From: Verrucomicrobiales bacterium
Lineage (GTDB): Bacteria > Verrucomicrobiota > Verrucomicrobiia > Limisphaerales > SXTU01
Direction of reading: 5' to 3'
Assembly (NCBI GenBank): GCA_005791875.1
Contig: SXTU01000268.1
Coordinates: 1-32,454, forward strand
DNA: 32,454 nucleotides
Position 1 is the first letter of the stretch. Every line of letters starts with the position of its first letter. The notes under the pieces are model-generated. The model was not told the DNA's origin, made no database searches, and worked only from the letters and a program-made list of their open reading frames with translations. Made by a program: the position numbers and the translations under genes. Shown one piece after another: positions 22,290 to 30,158 of this stretch.

Positions 22290-23921
22290 TCAGATGATGC
22301 CGGCTAGCTCTTGGAGCACGCGCCAGTTGTCGAGGCGGTCTTGCTTGGCTTCGAGCATCAGCGGGGAGGGCACGCCGTCCTTGTCGAAGTGTTTGGAGAA
22401 GCGGCCTTCGGTGCGGGCGAACATGACGAAGTCGAAGAGGTCGCCGGTCTTGGGGTCTTTATACCAGTCGTCCTTCGGCGCGGGGTTGCCTTGGAGGCTG
22501 AGGCGCTCGGCGATTTTGTTGCCCTTGCGCGGGTCGTAGATGAGGACGGGAAAGGTGCGCGTGTCCACGGCGAGCTTGGACTGGTTCATGGCAAGGTTGT
22601 CGCCCACGCCGTGCTCGGGCTGGCAGGTGGTGTAAACGCTGATGACCGCGGGGCCGTCGAACTCGTTGGCCGCCATGATGGACTTGTAGAAGTGGTTCGA
22701 CATGGCGCAGGAGGTCTGCGCGACGAACGTGTTCGGGTGCATCATCGCAATCTGCGCGATTTCCTTGCGGCGCTCGGTCTTGCCCTGGATGACCTTGCCG
22801 TGGACGGAGAACTTGGTGTTCTGCGATTTGAAGGTGGCGGTGGAGCTTTGGCCGCCGGTGTTCGAGTAAACCTGCGTGTCGAGGATGAGCACCTTGATGT
22901 TCATGCCCGAGGCGAGCATGCGGGAGAGGGATTGGAAGCCGATGTCGAGCATCGCGCCGTCGCCGCCGACGACCCAGAGCTTCTTGTCGCCCCAGCCCAT
23001 CTGGTCCCAGCGGGCGCGGACGCCCATGGCGTCGGCGGGGCCGTTCTCGAAGAGGGAGTTGGTCCAGGGGACGAGGTAGGGGTTGTAGGGATACGTGGAG
23101 GCGTAAACGGTGGAGCAGCCGGTGGAGTTGACGATGCCGACGCTTTCCTTGCCGTATTGGAAGCCGGTCGCGGCGAGCATCATGCGGAGGGCGGTGGCCT
23201 CACCGCAGCCCATGCAACTGCCCGCGCCGCCGACGTAGAGGAGGCTGCGCTCGGCGAGCATCATGTCGCTGAGGAGTTTCTCGTTGATGTATTCCTTCGG
23301 GGTCTCGGGGAGCTTGCGGTAGAAGTTGAAGGTGCGCTGGGAGGTTTTGAGAATTTCCGTGTCCTTCATCAACATGGAGAGCGCGCCGTGGTTGCCGCAG
23401 GCGTCCACGCACTCGGCGCAGCCCTTGCACTTGGTGGGGTCAATGAAGATGCCGAAGTAGGCGGGTTCCTTGCCCTTCTTCTCGTAGGTGGTCCAGAACT
23501 TGGTGGTCTTGGCGAATTGCTTGGCGAGGTGCTCGCGCTCGACGGGGTCGGCGATGGCGGCTAGCTCGGCCTCGAGGACGGACTTGGGGACGGCCTTGCC
23601 GAGAATGGCGGTGTCCGGGCACTCGACGACGCAGTCCATGCACGCGACGCAGTTCTCGCTGTGGAGCAGGGGAATCTCGGGCGCGATATAGCTGAAGTCG
23701 CGGAGCGCTCCGGTGCCGGCGGGAATGAGCGAGCGCAGGGTGCTGTGGTCGGCGGGCAGCTCCATCTCAGCGCTGCCGTCGTTGTAAGCTCCGATGATGC
23801 GCTCGTTGAAGTCCTGCACGTCGAGCACATCCTTGGTGATGGGCCGCTTGTTGGAGCGGTCAACGACGGGGGCGGGGACGGCGGCGGGTGCGCCAGCTAC
23901 GTTTTCGGTGGGTTGAATCAT
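22290..23921 (-). CDS. pyruvate:ferredoxin oxidoreductase, ferredoxin-like plus TPP-binding (delta/beta) chain
   Basis: 543 residues corresponding to the C-terminal half of NifJ-type enzymes. Two 4Fe-4S motifs ('CVACMDCVVECP' and 'CKGCAECVDACG') form the electron wire. The thiamine diphosphate domain has the proximal cluster cysteines ('GSCMGCGEA', 'NSTGCSTVY', 'TTCQPEHG') and the TPP/Mg motif 'GGDGAMLDIGFQSLSRML' through 'LDTQVYSNTGGQSS'. It oxidatively decarboxylates pyruvate (or another 2-oxoacid) to acetyl-CoA and reduces ferredoxin, in the cytoplasm of anaerobes or facultative organisms. It is the second gene of a two-gene operon, 69 bases after the alpha/gamma gene. Confidence 0.9.
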   Translation of the reverse strand: MIQPTENVAGAPAAVPAPVVDRSNKRPITKDVLDVQDFNERIIGAYNDGSAEMELPADHSTLRSLIPAGTGALRDFSYIAPEIPLLHSENCVACMDCVVECPDTAILGKAVPKSVLEAELAAIADPVEREHLAKQFAKTTKFWTTYEKKGKEPAYFGIFIDPTKCKGCAECVDACGNHGALSMLMKDTEILKTSQRTFNFYRKLPETPKEYINEKLLSDMMLAERSLLYVGGAGSCMGCGEATALRMMLAATGFQYGKESVGIVNSTGCSTVYASTYPYNPYLVPWTNSLFENGPADAMGVRARWDQMGWGDKKLWVVGGDGAMLDIGFQSLSRMLASGMNIKVLILDTQVYSNTGGQSSTATFKSQNTKFSVHGKVIQGKTERRKEIAQIAMMHPNTFVAQTSCAMSNHFYKSIMAANEFDGPAVISVYTTCQPEHGVGDNLAMNQSKLAVDTRTFPVLIYDPRKGNKIAERLSLQGNPAPKDDWYKDPKTGDLFDFVMFARTEGRFSKHFDKDGVPSPLMLEAKQDRLDNWRVLQELAGII

Positions 23922-23990
23922 TTGCTTTGGGTCAGGTTGTCCTGAGTTTTTGGGTTTGGTTCTCCCGATGGTTGTCCACCGGGCAAAGAG

Positions 23991-25991
23991 TTATTTCGCC
24001 GCGACTAGTTCACCAGCGGCAACTGCCGTCGCCCTGCCGGTGACCTCAGCGGGGATTTCCATCACGTCGGTCAGGCCGTGGCGGACGCAGGTAATGTTTT
24101 CCTGCACGACTTTCTCACCGCGCTTGCCGAAATACTTGCGGATGTATTTCTCGACCGACGCGAGCACCTGCTCGTCGCCCATGCCAGAGCGGCTAGCGAA
24201 GGGCGTGACCTTGATGAAGATGCCCACGAGGCAGACGCCCTGCATGCGCTGCTGGAGGTCGGGGTCGGTGGCGATCTGCCGCGCGATCTTCACGGTGTCG
24301 AGGTAGAAGACCTTGAGCTTCTTGTTGCGGATGATCTTCTGGCCGTAGGCGGGGATGGCGTTCCAAACGTCCAGCGGGTCGAGCTTGTCGCTCTGAATGA
24401 AGATGCAGCCCTTGGCAGCGATGCCTGCGAGCGGGTTGCCGAGGTTGAAGGCGTTCACGTCGTTGAGCGGGATGAACTCGACGTGTTCCAGCTCGCTGTG
24501 CGTGCGGATGTGGGCGTCGGCGACGGTGAGGTAGTAAGTGGTGGGCAGGCCCTTCTTCTCCGAGCCGTATTTCGGGTAGGCCTGAACGTGGAGGTTGAAC
24601 AGCTCGCCCACGAAGGAGGCGATGAGCTTGTTGGTCGTGACGGAGCCGAAGCCGCCGACGGAGTGGCCGCGCATGGAGAACGCGCCGGCGGGCCGGAGGT
24701 CGGGGTCTTCCGCGCCGGGGAGTTCGAGCTTGTGCTTCACGCCGACGCAGGAGAACTCCATCGGCTTGGCCGACATCATGTTCTTCAGGATGGCGTTGAA
24801 GTGGCCGCCGCGGATGTCGCGCGAGCCGAGGCCGGCGACGCAGGCGTAAATCTTCGGGATGCCCGTGATGGCGGGATACTTGAACTCGCCGAAGGAGCCG
24901 TAGCTCAGGCCGGTGAACGCGTCCGAGAAGGCGGCGCGGATGCCCTGCACGAGCGGGTTCGATTGCGCGAGCGGGTTGTCCATGCGCTCGACGACGGTGA
25001 GCGCCTTGACGTTCTTGAGCGCGGCGACGAGCTGCGTGGCCGGGAACGGCGCGAAGCAGGTGACGTGGACGCCGCCGACCTTCGCCCCGGTGGTTTCGCG
25101 GATGTAATCAATGGCCGCCTCCGCTGTCTCCATCATGCCGCCCATGCCGACGACGGCGTAGTCGGCGTCCTCCATGCGGTAGCAATCAATCATCCCGTAG
25201 CGACGGCCGGTGTTCCTGTAGAACGTATCCATCGCCTCCTGCACGGCGGCGGGGACGGTGTCATACACGTTGCGCTGGGCAACCTTGCCCTTCATGTAGG
25301 AATCCTGGTTTTGCACCACGCCGGACATGAGCGGGTTGTTCGGGTCGAAGAGGCACCGCAGCTTGAGCGTGGGGTCGCCGATGAAGTCCTTCATGAACTC
25401 CAGCTCGGGGAGCAGGACGTTCTCGATGGTGTGCGTGGTGAGGAAGCCATCCTGCACGTTCATGAACGGCGTCTCGCAGCTCTCCGCCGCGCGGCGTGCG
25501 ATGAGCGCGAGGTCGCCAGCCTCCTGTGCGTTCCGACCGAAGACGATGCCCCAGCCACAGTCCGCGCAGCTCATCACGTCGTCGTGGCCGGCGTGGACGT
25601 TGAGCGAATGGCTGGTGAGCGCGCGCGCGCCGATGTGGAAGACGGCGGGAAGGCGCTTGCCGGAAATGGTGTAGAGCACTTCCTTCATCAGCACGAGGCC
25701 CTGGCCGGAAGTGAAGTTCGTCACGCGCCCGCCCGCGAGCGCGTAGCCCTCGCAGGTCGAGGCCGCCGAGTGCTCCGACTCCGGCTGGACGAAGGTGATG
25801 ACATCGCCCCAGAGGTTCTTCTTACCGTTGGAGACCTCCGTTTGATACCCGGTCCCCATCGTGGTCGAGGAGGTGATCGGGTAAGCGCAAGCGCCGTTGG
25901 TGATGTTCGTGTCCACCCACACAACGCAGCCCGCTCCGTCTGACGTGGTCGGAATCCCAGGGTAGGGAAACTGCTTTTTTTCGTCGCTCAT
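23991..25991 (-). CDS. pyruvate:ferredoxin oxidoreductase, alpha/gamma chain
   Basis: 666 residues from the ATG at 25991 (MSDEKKQFPYPG), the N-terminal half of a NifJ-type enzyme. The alpha (pyrimidine-binding) domain shows 'NGACAYPITSSTTMG', 'SCADCGWGIVFGRNAQEAGD' and 'FMNVQDGFLTTHTIENV'; a transketolase-C-like domain follows ('CYRMEDADYAVVGMGGMMET', 'VKALTVVERMDNPL'), then the gamma domain ('RGHSVGGFGSVTTNKLIASF'). Together with the downstream gene it makes the full PFOR, so a normally single chain is split between the gamma and ferredoxin-like domains. The track's longer start at 26105 overlaps the region next to aat and lacks family support. Confidence 0.9.
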   Translation of the reverse strand: MSDEKKQFPYPGIPTTSDGAGCVVWVDTNITNGACAYPITSSTTMGTGYQTEVSNGKKNLWGDVITFVQPESEHSAASTCEGYALAGGRVTNFTSGQGLVLMKEVLYTISGKRLPAVFHIGARALTSHSLNVHAGHDDVMSCADCGWGIVFGRNAQEAGDLALIARRAAESCETPFMNVQDGFLTTHTIENVLLPELEFMKDFIGDPTLKLRCLFDPNNPLMSGVVQNQDSYMKGKVAQRNVYDTVPAAVQEAMDTFYRNTGRRYGMIDCYRMEDADYAVVGMGGMMETAEAAIDYIRETTGAKVGGVHVTCFAPFPATQLVAALKNVKALTVVERMDNPLAQSNPLVQGIRAAFSDAFTGLSYGSFGEFKYPAITGIPKIYACVAGLGSRDIRGGHFNAILKNMMSAKPMEFSCVGVKHKLELPGAEDPDLRPAGAFSMRGHSVGGFGSVTTNKLIASFVGELFNLHVQAYPKYGSEKKGLPTTYYLTVADAHIRTHSELEHVEFIPLNDVNAFNLGNPLAGIAAKGCIFIQSDKLDPLDVWNAIPAYGQKIIRNKKLKVFYLDTVKIARQIATDPDLQQRMQGVCLVGIFIKVTPFASRSGMGDEQVLASVEKYIRKYFGKRGEKVVQENITCVRHGLTDVMEIPAEVTGRATAVAAGELVAAK

Positions 25992-26132
25992 ATCAGTGCT
26001 CGGTCGTTTGTCGCGCAGCGAAAAAGGATTTTTCGGCGGCGGACTTCGAGAAGGTGGATTTCGGCTATGGACGGCGCAAGACAAAAAGGCCGCGCTTGCG
26101 GTCACAGTTGCGAAAGCCCTGGTCGCGCCGTT

Positions 26133-26804
26133 TCAGAAGCTCGCGCGGACCTTCACCGCCGCTCGCAACCGCCGCAGATAACTCGCTCGGGAAATCTCGA
26201 CGGCCCCCAACGACCGCGTCACCGGCGTGACCATCTGCGTGTCGAACAGTGTGAAGCCCCGCTCCCGCAGCCGCCCGACCAGATGGAACAGCGCGACCTT
26301 CGAGGCATCGTCGGCGCGGTGGAACATGGACTCGCCGGCAAACAGCCCGCCCACGGCCACGCCATAGACTCCGCCGACCAGTTTCCCCGCCAGCCAGCAC
26401 TCGACGCTGTGCGCGTGTCCGGCTTCGTGCAACTCGGTGTAAGCGTTGATGAACTCCACCGTGATCCAACCGCTAGGCCGCCGCGTCTTGGCGCAGGCGG
26501 TGATGACCTCGCGGAAGGCGCGGTCGAAGGTGACTTCAAAAACACCCTTCCGCAGCGTGCGAGAGAGACTCCGCGAGACGTGGAACTGGTCGAGTTCAAT
26601 GATCCCGCGCGGGTCCGGCGACCACCACGTCGCCGGGTCCGCCGTCCACGGGAACAGTCCGCTGCAATATGCCAGGAGCAGGCGAGGCACGGAGAGATCA
26701 CCGCCGACGGCCACCAAGCCCGCGTGGGGGCCGTGCTTCACGGCGTCGTTCGCGTCGGGGAACCAGAGGCGGTCGTCGAGGAGGATGGGAGCGGGGGCGG
26801 GCAC
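26133..26804 (-). CDS. aat: leucyl/phenylalanyl-tRNA--protein transferase
   Basis: Aat transfers Leu or Phe from tRNA to the N-terminal Arg or Lys of proteins, creating an N-degron read by ClpS. Family motifs present are 'LWFPDANDAVKHGPHAGLVA', 'GLFPWTADPATWWSPDPRGI', 'AYTELHEAGHAHSVECW', 'GGLFAGESMFHRADDASKVA' and 'LFDTQMVTPVTRSLGA'. 223 residues is normal. It follows clpS and the DUF2017-like gene on the same strand, so the enzyme that writes the degron is encoded beside the adaptor that reads it. A heptamer-armed repeat separates it from the DUF2017-like gene. Confidence 0.93.
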   Translation of the reverse strand: MPAPAPILLDDRLWFPDANDAVKHGPHAGLVAVGGDLSVPRLLLAYCSGLFPWTADPATWWSPDPRGIIELDQFHVSRSLSRTLRKGVFEVTFDRAFREVITACAKTRRPSGWITVEFINAYTELHEAGHAHSVECWLAGKLVGGVYGVAVGGLFAGESMFHRADDASKVALFHLVGRLRERGFTLFDTQMVTPVTRSLGAVEISRASYLRRLRAAVKVRASF

Positions 26805-26810
26805 AGGCCG

Positions 26811-26889
26811 GAGTGATTAGTAATTAGTAATTGGTGAAACGCAGTTCCGGTCACAGCCGCCAACTAATCACTAAGCACTAATTACTTTC
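26811..26889. repeat. heptamer-armed inverted repeat, (TGATTAG)n family, copy 2
   Basis: The left arm reads TGATTAG TAATTAG TAATTGG TG from 26813, and the right arm ACTAATC ACTAAGC ACTAATT ACTTTC to about 26888. It is the same heptamer family as 18671-18733. The stop of the DUF2017-like gene (AGT AAT TAG) is read from the right arm, so its last residues Ser-Asn come from the element. Confidence 0.85.
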
Positions 26890-27351
26890 CCCTCCTCCCA
26901 ACGCCTCCAACAGCCGCGACTGGAAGAGTGCGCAAATCTCCATCGCCGCCACCGCTTCGAGCTGCCCGCCTTTCGCCAGCGGGATCAGCTCCTCGGGCCT
27001 GCCCAGCTTCAGCCACAGGCCGACGCGCACCTCGTTCAGCACCCGGAGCAGCCAGTCCACCTGCGCCGTGGTCAACCGCAGGCGGAAGCCGCCCTTCGCG
27101 TCCTCGGCGAAGCGGCCCTGCTCGCCAAGGAACGCGTCCACGAGGCGCTTGTGTTCCGCGCGTTGCTCGGCCAACGCCTCGGTGAGCGAGCGCTCATGCT
27201 CGGCCAACTTCTTCTCATCCCCGCTCTTCGAGAGCGGCGCGACAGGTCCGCCGCTCACAGGAAACATCTTCATCACATGAATGAGCAATGCCCGCTCCTG
27301 CTTCGCGAGGTTGAAGACGAACAACCCGTCCTTGGCCTCCACGAGTCTCAC
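26878..27351 (-). CDS. DUF2017-like protein encoded with clpS
   Basis: 157 residues, mostly alpha-helical. A long charged helix ('DEKKLAEHERSLTEALAEQR') is followed by 'TTAQVDWLLRVLNEVRVGLW' and a C-terminal 'AAMEICALFQSRLLEAL'. The 'W...LN..R..L...LG' pattern and the position directly after clpS fit DUF2017, best known beside clpS in Actinobacteria. Function is unknown; a role with Clp proteolysis is inferred from context. The start overlaps the clpS stop by four bases (ATGA), so translation is coupled. The stop lies within the downstream heptamer repeat. Confidence 0.65.
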   Translation of the reverse strand: MRLVEAKDGLFVFNLAKQERALLIHVMKMFPVSGGPVAPLSKSGDEKKLAEHERSLTEALAEQRAEHKRLVDAFLGEQGRFAEDAKGGFRLRLTTAQVDWLLRVLNEVRVGLWLKLGRPEELIPLAKGGQLEAVAAMEICALFQSRLLEALGGGESN

Positions 27352-27659
27352 TCGCCTGACTCCATGGTGGCGTGGAGCTGATACTTTTGCAGCTCATGCA
27401 CGTAAAACTCCGCGCGCTCCATCGTCTCGCGCGTCAGCACGCTCTTGCCTTGATAATGCACCTGCATCATGTGGAACTCCGCCTTCTCCTTCTTCCACGC
27501 GAACACCTGCTGGAACGCGTGCGTGACGAAGTCCATCAAATTCACCGGGTCGTTCCAGCAAATCACGAGGTAGCCCGGGTCAAGGTTCTCCTTCGACTCC
27601 GTCTCGTCCTCTCGGAAAATGTCCGGGGCAACTTCCGGCAGTTCAATCGTGGTCGGCAC
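27348..27659 (-). CDS. clpS: ATP-dependent Clp protease adaptor ClpS
   Basis: ClpS binds N-terminal Leu, Phe, Tyr or Trp residues and delivers substrates to ClpAP. The conserved 'ICWNDPVNLMDFVTHAFQQV' (adaptor Asn-Asp and helix), 'HMMQVHYQGKSVLTRETMER' and 'ELQKYQLHATME' are present in 103 residues. The start is the GTG at 27659 ('MPTTIELPEV'); no in-frame ATG is nearby. The ORF track hides it as the tail of an 870-residue antisense ORF. It is divergent from the secreted protease gene at 27717, with a 57-base gap. It heads the clpS-DUF2017-aat cluster. Confidence 0.9.
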   Translation of the reverse strand: MPTTIELPEVAPDIFREDETESKENLDPGYLVICWNDPVNLMDFVTHAFQQVFAWKKEKAEFHMMQVHYQGKSVLTRETMERAEFYVHELQKYQLHATMESGE

Positions 27660-27716
27660 ACCCGCAGCATGGAATGCCACCGCTGAATTTTCAAGCCCTC
27701 CGCCCATCCAAGCACC

Positions 27717-29981
27717 GTGACTCTTCCCGTCATCACGCGGTTCGCACTCGCCTCCCTGTTTCTCGCAACTCTCGTCGCTCGCGCCCAAGTCAAACCTGGC
27801 ACGCTGCTGAACCAGACGAAGTCCGCCAAGCCCGCCGCCAAATCCGTTCCCACTCCCGCCCCGCCCAACTCCCCCGCCCTCTCCGTCAAGGACATCGCCG
27901 CCCGCGTCAAGCCCTCGCTCGTCACCATCACTTTCACCGGGCGCGACGGCGCGGTGGACGGCACCGGCTCCGGCTTCGTCGTCGCGGCGGACGGCCTCAT
28001 CGCGACGTCGCTGCACGTCATCGGCGAGGCGCGGCCCATCAAGGTCCAGTTCGCCGACGGCCAGAAGTTCGATGTCACCGAAGTCCACGCGTGGGACCGC
28101 CGCTCCGACCTCGCACTCATCCGCATTGACGCGAAGGGCCTCACGCCGCTCCCGCTCGGCGACTCCGACGCACTCGAACAAGGCTCGCCCATCGTCGCCA
28201 TGGGCAACCCGCGCGGCCTCGACTTCAGCGTCGTCTCCGGCGTCGTCTCCGCACGCCGCGAGGTCAAGACCGGCGACCTCGACGCCGACGCGATGATTCA
28301 GCTCGCCATCCCCATCGAGCCGGGCAACAGCGGCGGCCCCCTCCTCGACCTCCAAGGCCGCGTCCACGGCATCCTCACACTCAAGTCCGCGCTCACTGAA
28401 AACCTCGGCTTCGCGATGCCCATCAACGCCCTCAAGCCCCTCCTCGCCAAGCCCAACCCCGTTCCCATCGCCCGCTGGCTCACCATCGGCAACCTCAACC
28501 CCCGCGAGTGGCAGCCGCTGCTCGGCGCGCGTTGGTCGCAGAAGGCCGGGCGCGTCTCCGTCGAGGGACTCGGCAAAGGCTTCGGCGGACGCGCGCTCTG
28601 TTTGAACCAGCGCGAAGTCCCCGCCGTGCCTTACGAAATCGCCGTGACCGTGAAGCTCGACAACGAGAGCGGTGCCGCCGGTCTGGTCTTCTCCGCCGAC
28701 GGCGGCGACCTCCACTACGGCTTCTATCCCACCGCCGGCCAGCTCCGCCTCACGCGCTTCGACGGCCCGACGGTTTACTCGTGGGCGATTCTGAAGACCG
28801 TCCCCTCGCCGCACTACCGCGCGGGCGACTGGAACACCATCAAGGTCCGCGTCGAGAAGGACCGCCTCCTCTGCTACGTCAACGACCAGCTCACCATCGA
28901 GTCCGACGACGCCATGCTGCGCACCGGCAAGGTCGGCCTCGCCAAGTTCCGCGACACCAAGGCTGCCTTCAAAAACTTCCAGGTCGCCAAGTCCATTCCC
29001 ACCGCCGCCGCCAGCGCTGCCGTTGAGAAAGACCTGCTCCAAAAGCTCGAAACCCTCACCACGCCGCCGACCGAAAAACTCCTCTCGTCCCTCCAAACCA
29101 ACGCCGCCGCCAGCCGTGCCGTCCTCACTGCGCGCGCCGACCGCCTCGAAAAGGAAGTCGGCCAGCTCCGCACACTCGCGCGCACCGTCCACCGCCGCGA
29201 CATCCAGGCCGCGCTGCTCCGCGAACTCGACCAGCCCGAGACGAAGATTGACCTCTTCCACGCCGCCCTCCTCCTCGCCAAGCTCGACAACGAAGAACTC
29301 GACCTCGCCGCCTACCGCCGCCAGCTCGACGACATGGCCAAGGACATCACCACCCAGCTCGCCGCCATGCCCGACGACGACACGAAGCTGCGGGCGTTGA
29401 AAAAGTTTCTCTTCGAGGAAAACGGCTTCCACGGCAGCCGCAGCGACTACGCCAACCGCGCCAACTCCTACATCAACGAAGTCCTCGACGACCGCGAAGG
29501 CATCCCCATCACCCTCTCCGTCGTCTTCCTCGAACTCGCCCGCCGCATCGGCCTCGACACCGTGAGCGGCGCGCCCGTGCCCGGCCACTTCATGGTGTTG
29601 CATCGCCCCAAGATGGGGAACCGCCAGCTCCTCGACGTCTTCGACGGCGGCGCGCTCGTCCCCGACAAACGCCAGGAGCAAATGCAGCTCACCGAGGAAG
29701 ACCTTCAACCCGCCACCAAGCGCTCCATCATCGTGCGCATGTTGCGCAACCTCATCACCGGCGCGCGCGCCACGCAGGACGCCGCCGCCATGCTCCGCTA
29801 TCAGGAACTCATCGTCGCCCTCTCCCCCGAGTCCGCCGGCGAGCGCATCGGCCGCGCCTTGCTCCGCCTGCAAAACGAAGACCCCGAAGGCGGCCGCCTC
29901 GACCTCCTCTGGCTCCTGGAAAACCGCCCGCGCGGCATAGACCTCGACCGCGTCGAGCAACTCCTCCGCTCCCTACGCTGA
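27717..29981 (+). CDS. secreted trypsin-like protease fused to LamG/DUF1080-like and SirB1-type domains
   Basis: 754 residues. A signal peptide (residues 1-22, ending 'LVARAQ') and a Pro/Ala linker precede an HtrA-like trypsin domain with a visible triad: His100 ('ATSLHVIG'), Asp131 ('RRSDLALI') and Ser205 ('EPGNSGGPLL'). There is no PDZ domain. Residues about 255-425 resemble a LamG/DUF1080 jelly roll ('GAAGLVFSADGGDLHYGFYP', 'GDWNTIKVRVEKDRLLCYVN'). A helical linker follows, then a SirB1/transglutaminase-like domain (about 555-700: 'NSYINEVLDDREGIPITLSV', 'PVPGHFMVLHR', 'LLDVFDGG') and a short helical tail. It is probably periplasmic; the role may be envelope protein quality control, but the combination is unusual. 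Start GTG 27717 is supported by the signal peptide. Confidence 0.82.
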   Translation: MTLPVITRFALASLFLATLVARAQVKPGTLLNQTKSAKPAAKSVPTPAPPNSPALSVKDIAARVKPSLVTITFTGRDGAVDGTGSGFVVAADGLIATSLHVIGEARPIKVQFADGQKFDVTEVHAWDRRSDLALIRIDAKGLTPLPLGDSDALEQGSPIVAMGNPRGLDFSVVSGVVSARREVKTGDLDADAMIQLAIPIEPGNSGGPLLDLQGRVHGILTLKSALTENLGFAMPINALKPLLAKPNPVPIARWLTIGNLNPREWQPLLGARWSQKAGRVSVEGLGKGFGGRALCLNQREVPAVPYEIAVTVKLDNESGAAGLVFSADGGDLHYGFYPTAGQLRLTRFDGPTVYSWAILKTVPSPHYRAGDWNTIKVRVEKDRLLCYVNDQLTIESDDAMLRTGKVGLAKFRDTKAAFKNFQVAKSIPTAAASAAVEKDLLQKLETLTTPPTEKLLSSLQTNAAASRAVLTARADRLEKEVGQLRTLARTVHRRDIQAALLRELDQPETKIDLFHAALLLAKLDNEELDLAAYRRQLDDMAKDITTQLAAMPDDDTKLRALKKFLFEENGFHGSRSDYANRANSYINEVLDDREGIPITLSVVFLELARRIGLDTVSGAPVPGHFMVLHRPKMGNRQLLDVFDGGALVPDKRQEQMQLTEEDLQPATKRSIIVRMLRNLITGARATQDAAAMLRYQELIVALSPESAGERIGRALLRLQNEDPEGGRLDLLWLLENRPRGIDLDRVEQLLRSLR

Positions 29982-29987
29982 CTCGGA

Positions 29988-30070
29988 CTCCTGCTCGTAA
30001 TCCTGATCCTAATCCTGCTCGGTCCCTTTCTCCCGGGGAGCAAGATCAGGATCAATAACAGGAGAGGAGT
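29988..30070. repeat. hexamer-armed inverted repeat, (TAATCC)n family
   Basis: The left arm starts ACTCCTGCTCG and continues in 6-bp units TAATCC TGATCC TAATCC TGCTC. The right arm inverts this as GAGCAA GATCAG GATCAA TAACAG GAGAGG AGT, ending at 30070. The centre contains CCCGGGG. It follows the stop of the protease-fusion gene by six bases. Confidence 0.82.
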
Positions 30071-30082
30071 GGCTGGAAGTCA

Positions 30083-30098
30083 GATCGCTGCAGCGATC
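30083..30098. repeat. perfect 16-bp palindrome GATCGCTGCAGCGATC
   Basis: A perfect palindrome in the 177-base gap between the convergent protease-fusion gene and the secreted hypothetical gene. It could be an operator or part of a terminator; there is no T tract. Apart from this and the hexamer-armed repeat, I see nothing in the gap. Confidence 0.45.
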
Positions 30099-30158
30099 AC
30101 CTCGATAATCCGCAGCCTCAACGCCGCCCGTGCCACGCCGGCAACGACCGGCCCGCGA

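Noticed and set aside
24078-25943. 621-residue plus-strand ORF opposite the PFOR alpha/gamma gene
   Set aside because: It is antisense to a conserved enzyme, is Asp/Val/His-rich low-complexity and has no recognised domain.
27348-29960. 870-residue minus-strand ORF
   Set aside because: Only its last 103 residues are real (ClpS, from GTG 27659). The rest is the antisense shadow of the protease-fusion gene.
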